The notes beneath the pieces are model-generated. The model was given only the letters and a program-made list of their open reading frames with translations. It was not told the DNA's origin and did not search any database. Positions 1 to 11,315 of a stretch of DNA of 64,000 bases are shown here, piece by piece. The number at the start of each line of letters is the position of its first letter. The first letter of the stretch is position 1. Location of the stretch: NCBI GenBank assembly GCA_947579605.1, contig OX388312.1, forward strand, positions 21,475,313 to 21,539,312, read 5' to 3'. Position numbers and translations under genes: made by a program. The DNA is from Athripsodes cinereus. Lineage: Eukaryota; Arthropoda; Insecta; Trichoptera; Leptoceridae.

Positions 1-709
1 TCACATAACATACATTAATCACTCGGTATTAGTAATTACTATGAAAATAATCCAATTCAGTGTTAGATATGACTTATTATATTATTGGTATATTATTATA
101 TTACTCATTTACGGAACCAACACGTTAGATTAATAAAATAATGAATCAAGAAATGTGTATGATGACAAGTTAAAAATTGTTATGTGAAATGTTACACCCA
201 TTCTTGTGTATATTTATTTATTTTTTTACTGTACGTACCCTGATTTTAAGGATGTTTACACAAAATACATTTTACAAAGGGTGAGTATCCCATACTTCTT
301 AGTCTTATTTTAAAACTCCGATGTAAACATTATTCTATCTTAAGAAGTATAATTATATTCATCATTTTTTTAATAGGATCTTAGATAATACGGACGGAAC
401 ATATCTACTGTACAATTTAACTAATAGTTTAGATATTTGAAACATAATATAGACAAAATTAAAACTAAAACTTGTGCATATCTAAAACTATATTTTATAA
501 GATTCATACACTGGTAATAGAGATAAAGTAATAACGGCGGAGGTAAAGAAGAAGAAGATATACCGATAATAGAGAGAGCTAGTTAATTTTAAAAACAGTG
601 ATGTACCTATTCCAATACAAGTACCTAACCCTAATTCATCCTCATTTTTTTTAATACGGTGAAATGTGTCGAAAATAGCAAAATTGCAAGTGCACAATAC
701 CATCCTGGT
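1..709. other. AT-rich intergenic stretch, nothing recognised
   Basis: Low-complexity AT-rich DNA with only short chance open frames. The 100-codon frame on the minus strand (488-790) has no signal peptide, no domain and no codon bias that I can see, and it runs into the LINE fragment next to it. I see no exon. Confidence 0.6.
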
Positions 710-958
710 ACTGACACTTATGTATGCATACTTTTCTAAAAGGAGGGGTGTGAGGAAGCGCGGGCGTCCGAGAACTATATGGCTTGACAATGTAGATCAA
801 ATTCTCAAGGACGACCGTGTTTTGAGTTAGAGAAATCGACGTGCGTGCATGAAAAATTGCATGAATGTAGAAGAAGCGAAAGAAGAGTGTAAGGAAGCGT
901 TCCGTTCTCTCTGCCTACCCCACTTGGGATATGACGTGAAGGAATAGATAGATAGATA
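710..958 (+). mobile_element. LINE-A 3' end fragment
   Basis: The 3' end of a non-LTR retrotransposon. Despite one stop and small gaps, the translation still reads like the LINE C-terminus: a basic RKRGRPRT motif, then TTWLDNV-like residues, then CMKNCMNVEEAKE, ending in a S-A-Y-P motif. The tail is a short ATAG repeat (about 945-958). Better preserved copies are at 55485-55800 (+) and 1585-1925 (-). It is a dead copy truncated at its 5' end. Confidence 0.8.
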
Positions 959-1584
959 CTAATTTTCATCCAAATATTCACTGTTATTTCTTATACATAA
1001 TCGACATAAAAATATGTTTTCGTATATTATAAAAACAGAGTATCCAGTTAATAACTAATGACGAGATAGTATTGTTGATTGTTATTTAACAGTTACGCTA
1101 TATGAAAGAATATTTTAATTGCATTTTCTCCGCTTATTATTATTTGTAGATGTTAGTTATTTAACCTTCACCTCGTATAATTCACTTCGTTTGACGTCCA
1201 ATGACAATTATCTTATCAAAATAAAAATAAAATTGCATTCACGACAGGTGAACAGCAAAGAAACAACACTCATTTATAGCTGAAAATGAACTGTCACACT
1301 TTCTCATTTACAGACGGTCTTTTAATTTCAATCGTAATATGAAATTATTAATTGTAAATGATATACATATGTAGGTACTTATATTATTCGTAATATAATT
1401 ATGCAGTTTAAATCAATACTAAAAAGTTATGCCTTCTGTCACAACTCACCAGTCTGTCAAATCCAGGCCTTACTTGAGGTTTCCACGCCAAAATAAAAAT
1501 GATCTTTCAGTTAATCGATGCCAATTGACGTCGCCATGGCACTTAACTACAATCGACCGTTCAGTTATAATTTTAATTTCATGT

Positions 1585-1925
1585 ATAATATACTATATAC
1601 TATACCCTCATGCCGTGTCTTAAGTGGGGTAGGCAGAGAGAACGGAACGCCAAATAGATCTATCTTTACACACTTCCTTCGCTTCCTCCACATTCATACA
1701 ATTTCTCATGCACGCACGTTGGTTCCTCTTACTCAACACACGGCCGTCCTTGAGAATTTGATCCACGTCATCAAGCCACGTGGTTCTCGGATGCCGCGCT
1801 TCATCACACCCTTTCTTTCAGACAAGTATATCCCCTTTGTCATCCTTGCCTCGTTTATTCGTTCAACATATCCAAACCACTGTAGCTTTATACACGTCAA
1901 CGCGAGGTCAAGGGAACTTTACTCA
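1585..1925 (-). mobile_element. LINE-A 3' end fragment, inverted
   Basis: Reverse-strand copy of the family at 710-958 and 55485-55800. The complement begins (at high coordinates) inside the reverse-transcriptase C-terminal region, passes the RGRPRT-like basic motif and the EEAKE region, and ends with the CTGCCTACCCCACTTAAG block and a TATAG-type tail at about 1590-1610. Open frames on the plus strand here are antisense shadows. With the 710-958 copy it forms two opposed fragments about 0.6 kb apart. Confidence 0.8.
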
Positions 1926-2049
1926 TAGTTTTAAATGAGTGATACTTACAAAAACGACAGGAAGAAATTATGTTTCTCTTATCAAATTAACAATTCATTT
2001 GTATATACACCAAAATAAACAAGTCACATCAAATATATCTATAACACTA

Positions 2050-2300
2050 TACCATCATGGCATATCTCATATATGTAGGGTAGCCAACAGATAAGCTGCA
2101 TGTACCTAATAAACATTCAAGCTGTCCTCTCTGCGCAAACAAAAAATAAGACACTCAGGATGGGTGGCAAACCTCATCGCTGAATTTGATTAATGAAATG
2201 TCTTTATTTTTTCAAACACCCGCCTTTTCAAGTACACTCAAAAACTTGCGGAAAATAATTGGTGACTAATTCCTTGCCAGGTGCTCCACAGCTCCACTTC
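2050..2300 (-). repeat. SINE-A copy, nearly full length, inverted
   Basis: Read on the minus strand, this copy starts near 2290 with GTGGAGCACCTGGCAAGGAA. It continues through a conserved body (TCAGCGATGAGG, CCACCCATCCTGAGTGTC), then GCTTATCTGTTGGCTACCC, and ends in the tail block that reads ATGATGGTATAG. The same roughly 250-bp sequence recurs at 23935, 33180, 43740, 45860, 47146, 61955 and 62205. No tRNA-type A/B boxes are evident, so the SINE label rests on its short length, its non-coding nature, its simple-repeat tail and the 3' end it shares with LINE-A. Confidence 0.75.
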
Positions 2301-2334
2301 ACATCACCCATCCTTAATGTCTTAACTTTTATTG

Positions 2335-2420
2335 GTACCGAGGGGTCAACTTGCATGTTTTTTTACAAACAATTGGTTCACTGGCTACCCCACTTGTGGG
2401 AGATGCCATAATGGGATGGA
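2335..2420 (+). repeat. SINE-A 3' fragment
   Basis: Contains GGCTACCCCACTTGTGGGAG followed by a degraded ATGCCATAATGGGATGG tail: the 3' end of SINE-A on the plus strand. It lies just after the opposed copy at 2050-2300, forming a head-to-head pair. Confidence 0.65.
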
Positions 2421-3109
2421 TGATTGATTTACAGACTGTAATTGTACACATAAAGATATGTTACAGAATTATTTTGAACCACGATGAACGAAGACTTTTC
2501 ATTCATATAATTCCTAGACTCGATGACAATATAAATTCCATAATATAATTTTAAAAAACTAAAAGAATCTTAAAATAACCCAGAACAGTAAATAAAAGAA
2601 CCTCTAAAATAGCCCCGTTAAGATAAATAGACTTTCAAGTCAGAAGACTTGCATCCAATGACACTGATGTTTGAATCGGTCTAACTTACTGTGAAAATAT
2701 TGGTTTGAGAACTTTATATGTTAATACAAACAATAAATTATTTTTAGTAATATCTCTGATTATGGGAACATTTACTGGAGAAATCAAGACGCTTTTACTC
2801 TGATAAGTTTTTTTTACTTAACAATGATAGTTTGCCGCCATATCTACCTCTATCTTGTTATTATTATTATTATTGTAGTAGTTTATTACATTAATCATTC
2901 CACATTTGCGGTTTTTAATAATTAATACCGACGAAATATCAATTCACATACGCTTTCGTTCATACATACAAACATATTTTTCAAACCTAATCTTAATTTG
3001 TTACAAAAGCACAAGGAGTTCTGAAGTATATTTTAATAAACAAAAAGTCCTTTTTTACATCATATTATAACAATCTTATTATATGTTTTTATCTAACGCA
3101 ACAAATTAC

Positions 3110-3240
3110 AAATTGGGTTAGTTGGAAGAGATCGGGCTTTTGCGATAAACTCGCCCTCTGTGTATTGATTATATGTAATTTGAATCCATTTTTCTATAAA
3201 ATTTTATCTATGGTGATCAATAATGAATGAATAAATAAAT
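3110..3240 (+). repeat. Interspersed repeat tail (GGGTTAGTTGGAAGAGATC family)
   Basis: Begins TTGGGTTAGTTGGAAGAGAT, continues through CGATAAACTCGCCCTCTG, and ends in an AATAAATAAATAAA tail. The same block is at 32732-32840 (+), an inverted part at 32930-32966 (-), and a decayed part at 47625-47755 (+). The form resembles the 3' end of a LINE or SINE with an AAATA-type tail. Confidence 0.6.
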
Positions 3241-4164
3241 AAAAATCTATTATACACCATTTTTAAACGTAAATGAGCTTAGATGAATTTGGGATTTGGT
3301 GCTCTCTGTTAAACCCACAAATAATGGACGTGAGATGATATAAAGATAGAGCTTATTGGAAAATACAAAAAAAAATATGAGTTGTAGTGCATTGAATTTC
3401 TTAATTTAAATGCGTATCTACGTAAATAATATGTAGGCACAATGATTATTGAAAATGTGCCGAACAAAAATGAATTCAGACGTAGGTATTTAAGTTTTAC
3501 TATCCACGACGTTCATTTGAGGAGAAAACCCCTTGGTAATCGAAGTCAATTTAATAGTAAATAAATTCTCATACAAATAATATGTATTGTTACAATAAGC
3601 TAGTGTAAGTTGCAGTAGATAAGCAATTTCACTTTTCATTGGAAATTCACAACATTTCTTATTATACGCCGCACAGGTAATACATAGTAGGTAATATTAT
3701 ATATTACGTTTATAATCACAGCTATTCAATAACTGATTATTAATTATTACGCTACATACATACATAATAATACAATAAATAAGAAGATAAAGTATTATTT
3801 AATCCATCACTGATTCAAATAGTTTAGATGAGAGATAACTTTGTAATCAATGCTATAATTTGAAATTCGTTTGTATGTTTCATTAAATTATTCTCATTCA
3901 TCAATTGAACTGTTGATTACAATGGATATATTAACATATTTTTATGAACGAAATTAAATTACTATAAATTCATTATTTTTATGAAAAAAGATAACTACAC
4001 AGAAAGTTGCATTCATAAATCGTAGACGATTGAATGACGTATGGACGTTACGGACGTCATTTCGCCCTTTTTGTTATTAAATTCATCTGGTATCTGCTTA
4101 GGAAGATTAATGTTGAATTAAATGGCCCTGTTTGACAACACATTGTTCTTCAAGATAATCAGAT

Positions 4165-4262
4165 TAAAATGTTAGGGATGGAGTGGAAAGAGGTGATTCG
4201 GATCGCTCGTAATGGAGACTTGTTTAGTTCTAACCTGTGCTCCCATAGGAAACGTTAGAAGA
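4165..4262 (+). mobile_element. LINE-B 3' end fragment, decayed
   Basis: GGGATGGAGTGGAAAGAGGT through TGTGCTCCCATAGGAAACGT matches the last part of LINE-B (compare 22455-22550: the MSWKEV ... SALCS coding end). Only about 100 bp remain. Confidence 0.6.
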
Positions 4263-6487
4263 TGAAATAAAAAAACTTAATGTCTCCAATATCAGCTTAT
4301 AAAATGATCAAACCTTTTCATGTACCTATATATTTTCCATACTGTAGAACTGTAGATGATCTTAAGAGGTTTCCAATTTCTCATAACATATTGTTTCCAA
4401 ATTTCAGATGCAATCTTGTAAGCCGTCTAATATATAAAATCTCACATTATATACAGTGTATTTTATAATTTAAATTTAATTGCATTATAATTGAGATGAA
4501 CTCTGAAGATACGACGATAATAATGAAAATAATTTTATCAATCAAAAAACGAACACAAATAATTTACTAATAAGAAAAGATTAAATAATATCAGCCTTGG
4601 TACAATTTGAACAATGAGCATATTTATATTATTATTTATACAAAAAGAAATAGTTAATTGCAGACACTCATAAATCTTATTAACAGTCCAGTGATCCATA
4701 AATAACAACTTCGGGCGTATGTATTTATTTTTAAATTCCATATCAAATTCAACAAACACTGCTAGGTTCATGTTTTTCTAAGAGATCCAATAGATCCAAA
4801 TGATGGATCTAATATAAATGAAATTACGGATTTTTCAAAATAGTTTCAATGTGACATTAAATAAACTTATGAAGATTGTAAGTCGGTAGCTCTATATTAT
4901 TAGGATCTCGAGCTTTCGAACGAGTGTACCGTGATTCGCATGCACCTATACATTTCATATTATTCCCTTGTGTGAATAGCGTCTTACAGAGCCTACCAAA
5001 ATAATCTGTAGGTATTGATAAAAGAGGTGTTACCTAAGTATTTTATTGCAAGACATAAACTGTTCTATACTTACATACTAAATACTCATAGTATTTTCTC
5101 AGTATTAGTAGGTACCTAACTAGGTACTTACATATTCTGATCTCAGGTATTACTGAAGACAACCTTGGATCTATAAAAACTATCACGTCCTGCATTTGTT
5201 CGATACTTCAATACTTGTAATATAGGTACTCATTTTATCACGCTTACCTTAGGTACGTACTCACTGTAGCAGTAACATACGGCTAAATAGATACCTACGT
5301 ATTTTATTTACATTATTTTCTTAGTTTATATTGTTCACACAACAATCCAACTTCAATTAAATGAATGATTAAGTAGTACTTTTGAAAAATAAATTATTTT
5401 AATTTTTGAACACATAATAAGTATTGGACCCACTCGATCTTTCTCATATCGCTCTCTACGCTAAACCCATTGCTTAGTCTAATCGGAGACCATCTAACAG
5501 AGAAGGACAGTTGGGAATGCACGTCGCAGGAAGGCACCATTGCAATTACGTATATATAGATCTATATAACATAAAAAGGAAGATGTAAAACATATTTTGA
5601 AATATTTTTTTAAGCCTTTATCACATTTAAAATCTTTTTATTATAACGTATTTATAAAACTATCAATCGATACAATCGCAGCATATTCCACACATGGAGT
5701 ATCTAGTTGTCAATTGTAAAAAAACATATTTATTATTTATAAATCATCTTTTAACTGAAAATAATTTCAGACAATATCTATTTAGAACTGGAGGAAACAC
5801 AATTTTTTTTTTCTGCCCATCGATAATATTGAGTAGGTATATTTAACTCCATATAAAACGTTAATATTTTACCAGTGCATTAACATTTATTATCTAAGTC
5901 TTATTTTGAAAGTTGTAGTGTATCATGTGTCGTGTAAATACTCTGGAACACAATTCAGTGTTATGGAATTACATGCAAGTACTGTTTTATTATCAAACTG
6001 CAATGGCTGTACTTACCTTATGTACTTACAGTTAATTTTGTAATTTATGGAATCTCGTGATCACGTCTATAAAACACAATCGTGTATGCCCTGATACACC
6101 TCTGCAAAATAATGTTAAAAATGAAATTGATAATCAAAACATATTTTATTGTAATTACTTATCAGTTTTCTTATTAATCCGCTTTGATCATAAAACTAAA
6201 AGAGAGTATTACGGAAGTGAACATCTAAAATCTTGAGTGAAGACCATAATCCATGTAAAAACTAGAGAGGCGAATGAAGACTTCAAAATAGATATTCCGA
6301 GTTATTTAATTAAAAGCTGTGAACTCATTATGCTGGAGATTAAAAATAATAGATAAGTTTTGAAGGGTCGCAAACCTAGCAGTAGAGAGATGAAGGCAGA
6401 CAGTAAATTTTAAGTTCTGTATTAATAATGTAAAAAAAATGTTACTTGCTGCTTGCAAATATGAATAAAGCACGTACAATTTCACCG

Positions 6488-6545
6488 CCTATTTCTCATC
6501 CCATGTCGTGTTTCTAGTGGGATAGGCAAAAGGACGGACCACCAG
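6488..6545 (-). mobile_element. LINE-A tail fragment
   Basis: The block ATCCCATGTCGTGTTTCTAG then TGGGATAGGC is the complement of the LINE-A/SINE-A common 3' end (GCCTACCCCACTTGGGACAT). Too short to assign to one or the other. Confidence 0.45.
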
Positions 6546-6777
6546 ACGACTCAACTGAGTAAATAAGTGAATATTGAAAATTTGCTCACAACACTCGTTC
6601 ATCCACTCATTTCTCTAATCTAAATTAATTATATCTGCGTTATCTTAATTTAACACCTCAAGATTTCATTTCCAATCAACAAAACAATTTCACTTTACTT
6701 AATAATCATTACACATAAAATATTGCATTTAAATTTAACTCTTAGAATTAATCTTAGAAAAGACAACATCAACGTAT

Positions 6778-6850
6778 AATAGACGGGACTTGAATCCGCA
6801 TCCCTTCCTTCTCGCGAAATGTGCTTATTAAGCTATGGTTCGACATAACG
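6778..6850 (-). repeat. tRNA-like SINE head fragment
   Basis: On the minus strand the sequence has an A-box-like TAGCTTAATAAGC and a B-box-like GGATTCAAGTCCC separated by about 30 nt, as in tRNA-derived SINE heads. It does not close a proper acceptor stem, so it is not called as a tRNA gene. Confidence 0.45.
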
Positions 6851-7070
6851 AAGACTCCGAAATTCTGTCTTCCAAATTACAGCTTCATATGTAGGTATTG
6901 TTCTGATTGATTGGAAAATAACTTTGATAAAATCTTTCATTTTGGATTTTATGTACGAGTATTAATATTTATACCTGCCTAGTATTGTTACTGTAAGTAT
7001 ATAGGAGACATGCAAATACCTACTAATGTAACTTGAGTATTTGCATACCAATGGAATTAATTCACAAATA

Positions 7071-7329
7071 CACTGAGAAAAATACTCAAAACGAATCATT
7101 GGTACGGTACTATCAGATTGGGACCAGAGATCGTACAAACGATTCATTGGTATAAATCTATAATATTAACTCTTCGCAAACAAATCATTGGTAAATTTAC
7201 CAACAACTTGTTTGCGAAGAGTTAATATTATAGATTCGTACTAATGAATCGTTTGTACGATCTCTGGTCCTAATCTGATAGTTCGTACCAATGATTCGTT
7301 GTGAAATTTCGTTAGTATTTTTCTCAGTG
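7071..7329. mobile_element. Palindromic MITE with TA target duplication (mariner type)
   Basis: A 259-bp element that is almost one long inverted repeat. Ends are CACTGAGAAAAATACT and AGTATTTTTCTCAGTG; the inner arms include AACTCTTCGCAAACAA against TTGTTTGCGAAGAGTT around a short centre near 7190-7205. It is flanked by TA on both sides (7069-7070 and 7330-7331). Long palindrome, no coding capacity and a TA duplication fit a non-autonomous Tc1/mariner element. Confidence 0.85.
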
Positions 7330-7654
7330 TAACAGGAAAACAATGTGATTTTGATTCATATGCATGTATCTGCTAACTTATTGCTACTTACCGTTCAATT
7401 AAAATAACAATATGAAATTCAATGGCCGTATCTGATGTGAGATTAATTCAATTTAAATTTTAGCAAGTCATAGGAAGAATTAGGAATTATCACTCAGGAG
7501 GCTATTTAATACTTTTGATGAAATGTTTCCTGTATACATAAAGATACTAGTTTTTAAATATTAAGTTGAAAGAAAAAGTTGAAAAAAACTGAAACGAACT
7601 TGAAAGAAATTCTGGAAAAAGATTATTATGATAAAATACCAACAAGATACTTAC

Positions 7655-7880
7655 TTACTTACTGCTAGCCTTTTTGTCCCCACTGCTGGATATAGGCCTG
7701 TTCAAAACTTTTCCTCCCTTTTCGATCTCGAGCAACACGACACCACTGTTTTCCCATCACCTGGATAATATCGTCAACCCATCGTTTTCCAACACTTCTT
7801 TTGTTCTCTCACGGCCTCCATTCAACAATTCTGGTAGTCCTACCATCCTCTCACCTTGCCACATGACCAGCCCATTACCC
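7655..7880 (-). mobile_element. LINE fragment (CCCCACTGCTGGATATAGGC block)
   Basis: Contains CCCCACTGCTGGATATAGGC and the following TCGAGCAACACGACACCACT, part of a widespread insect LINE (RTE-like; coding strand is minus) encoding the region after the reverse transcriptase. A second decayed copy is at 26600-26705. The 92-codon plus-strand frame is antisense. Confidence 0.6.
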
Positions 7881-8169
7881 TGCATGAGGCTGCATTCTCA
7901 ACAAGATACACGGAGTAAAAAATACATGCGAGTAATAATAATTAGTTGCTGAATAATAGGTTTTAATTATTATCTATAGTTTCATTAGTTTATCCATACC
8001 ACCATGGTATCTCCAAGATAGGAAGGTAATCACTAACCAGGGGACTGTGGGGCTCAGTATCAAACAATCCAATATCTGGTGCAAGAGTGTCCAGGGAGAT
8101 AAGTAAAATGAGGGAGACTGAATGAACATCCATAGGTCGACCCCAGAGGCGAAGCAGTGGCTTTCTGGA

Positions 8170-11100
8170 CGGGAACCAATGATTTGATTTGGAATAACTT
8201 TTGAGTATTGAACACAGTAATTTAGCTAAGAAAATGAATACAAGCTGAAACCATACAAAAAGTAAGTAAGCAAGAGGACCTAATTACATAATTAAATACG
8301 TATATATGAATTTAATTGCAATATAATTATTATTTATTATTCTAATTTCTTAATAATAAATTACGTATTATCAAACCGAGAACACATAGATATCTCTATT
8401 TTTATTGGTACTAAAATTTAGATATTATGTGTTAATACCTCATAATATTTTAACATTCAAAGCTTAATCGCAATAAACAATTAATGAACAGTGGCTGTGT
8501 TTTAAAGTATTGTATCAAAATAACTTAAAACAATATAAAGTAGCACCCAAATTATGTATTTGATAGTGTGGGAGTTAATTATAATGAATTATGGATTTAC
8601 AAAATGTTATACGCATGCAAGAATTTAAATCAAAACATTGATGTTGGCAGTTGTGTCAGTAAATTTCATTTTCTACTTGTTAGTAATTCCATACTTTCGT
8701 AACAGCATAACATTGAGATATTATTATTTGACAAAATTTTCTCAATAAATTACCATTAATATATTGACACATAAAGTGTCGGTTCCTCTTTAGGAACGTT
8801 GACGAGACGCAGTTCTTTCATAATTTCAACAATTTTTTTATTTTTATTTTTTCATTCCAGTAAACAATTTTTAAAAAAAATATAGATATACAATTCTTTA
8901 AGCAGTACAGCCCGCCTTTATACGTATTCATAAATTGAGAAAGCTAATATTTTCTAAATGAATGTTTTTTTTATATATATTTTTAACCAATCCAGCTCAC
9001 TAACCGCCTCTGGATACAAAATATCTTATAAGTACTCGTACCAATATTTCCAGTCAATAGGTAATTTTAGTTGTTTGCATTCCTATAGGTACAACTAATT
9101 CCTACAACTATGAATATACTTATATGCCTTTATTGTCATTTTAATGTTACTTCGATTTTTCAAATTAATATCTGACCAACTTTTTTTGTAATTTTTATAC
9201 TTTAATTCATGTTACCTACACTGTTTATTCTACTCTTGTTATTTTATTATCTAATTGTTTTGTATCTTAAAAAAATGTATTTATAAATGTATTGTACTTA
9301 TGTGTACAATATTTACCATGTAAAAGGCTTAAATATAATCAAATTATTGAAATAGCTCAAATCGGTCTTAGATCATGAATTTCTGAAAATAAATAAATAA
9401 AATGAATTCTAAAGTCATCGAGCAGTTTTATATATAAAACATAGGGGATATAAGGAAGAGAAGATAATAATTTGATACTAAATAAATACCTAAGCATTAT
9501 TGGAATAATTACATACAATAAACATGCAAATTCATCAAGAATAACTAACAATGCGCAAACTATTGAATTATGCACACAACTCAAAATGCATCTTAATAAT
9601 ACCTCTATATACCCACTATGTTACTGAATTTCATTATCTGAATTGAATCTCGCATGCAATGTTTAGTTAGGTACACCTATTTACATATTATTTGAATGTG
9701 GAATGCCAAATTACGTCTGACGTTCGGAGTATGTATGTAAATTTTTATTATAAACTGAAAACTAATAAGTAGTAAGTATAAACTTCCTGTAATTATACTT
9801 TTTAAAAACTCGAGTAAGATAGTGGAGGCATTCATTCAGGAGTGGATGCAGGAGTGGCTAATAAGAAGAAACTTGTTTTATTTTAAAATTACCAATGAGT
9901 TCTACCTTCATAGATTATCTACGTCAATTTTACTGTCGTATAGTATTTTTTTACGAATTTCTTCTTCATTTCTGAATGATAGATTTTTTTAATTACTACT
10001 TATATTAGATTTTATTTAGGTATATTTTATCTAATCAATAACAGTTAACTGAAAAATGAGAAACTGTAGAAATCTATTTGATAATTAAAGTATAGATGTT
10101 TTATTTCCGTATAGGAAGCAGATTTGACAGTAGACTGGAAGTAGAGTCTCGGCCTTATGTACAAGAGGCGCACAATTCGATTCCAGGTGCCGATAAAGTC
10201 CTCTTTCACGACACAAGCTTTTAGCTTGCTGTGAAAGGTGTATGGTTTATCGAGTAGGTGTTTTACATGGATGTACTCTATCTAGGTCCATGGTGTTTTA
10301 TATGATCTATGATATAATGATAGGTATACAGGCATATTGAGTCATACGGTTTCAAATTAAAGAAATGCATACATAATTGTTATATCACTCACATACCTAA
10401 CCACATACTTAGAAATAAGAACCTCATTATTCATAGGTAGGTACAAACTAAGTAAGGATAGAAATACCTGTGAGTTGGTTTTATAGTCTATAGTTGGACA
10501 GTTATAGGTGTTTCTAATTCATAATATTTAGGCATTATGGTGTAACACCTACAGAAATTTCTGTGTGTAATAACTTAAAAGCTCCCACCGGAATATAGGT
10601 ATACCATAGGTGCCTTCAGTTTATAATATATCTACTAACATGAACACAATACATACAAACCTATTTACCATTTTCTTTTTTCAATAAGAATAAATAAAAT
10701 AGGTAACAATAAATTAATGATTCAATGTGTCGGTGTTTTGGTATAGTAGAATTCTATTGGATAAATAAAATGAAAAATAAACAATAAAAAAATTAGATAT
10801 AAATATCAATGAAATGTTTTTAGTAAAAAAATATTTATAGGAAATGTTTTTGAATCAATAAAATAAAATAAAAACTTGATAATTATAAGAAATAATGTTA
10901 ATGCAACATTTTAAAAATAAATAATATAAAAACTACTAGTTATGTGTGATATAAAATATTCAAATCACAAAATAAAACAGTAAATAATTGTGTATTAAAT
11001 ATTATTTTTAAACACATCCAAAACGGAAATTTGTTTTCTGTAATGGCACTGCCATCTATATTGTAATGGTGAAAATATAAATTAGGAAAATTAATTTGCA

Positions 11101-11315
11101 TGCTAGTAACATTAGCATGTTGTTTGACAGCGCGATTCTCCAGGCTGGCCAACACAAAAATACATAATCCGAAATCGGCGTTGTATTTTAGATGTGTTTA
11201 CGTTATGCCGTTTCTTTTTGACATATCGTTTTTTTTATAGAAAAAAATTGTTTCTCAGTAGTTTTTTTAAATTAAAATACATTCGGATTGCCTGCAGGTA
11301 TTCTAAGCTTTCAAA
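8170..11315. other. Intergenic stretch upstream of TBP
   Basis: AT-rich, with no exon recognised. It contains the tRNA-derived SINE at 10128-10265. The TBP promoter and 5' UTR should lie near its right end. CCTGCAG|GTATTC at about 11291-11303 could be a splice acceptor for a non-coding first exon, but nothing decides this. Confidence 0.5.
10128..10265 (+). repeat. tRNA-derived SINE (SINE-T)
   Basis: Head with A-box-like GACTGGAAGTAGAGTC and B-box-like AATTCGATTCCAGG, then a body CTTTCACGACACAAGC and TTTAGCTTGCTGTGAAA. The inverted copy at 28740-28910 has the same order and a better B box (GGTTCGATCCC). Two independent copies with the same tRNA-unrelated body establish an interspersed SINE family. 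Confidence 0.75.

Larger units (their letters stand above)
2550..6480. other. Gene-free AT-rich intergenic stretch
   Basis: No exon, RNA gene or intact element is supported here apart from the two small repeat fragments listed separately (3110-3240 and 4165-4262) and a TTA microsatellite at about 2857-2876. A patch of higher GC at about 5430-5550 (CATATCGCTCTCTACGC ... CGTCGCAGGAAGGCACC) stands out, but I could not match it to anything. Confidence 0.5.

Noticed and set aside
1429..1928. Two plus-strand open frames of 64 and 136 codons
   Set aside because: Antisense of the LINE-A fragment plus neighbouring AT-rich DNA.
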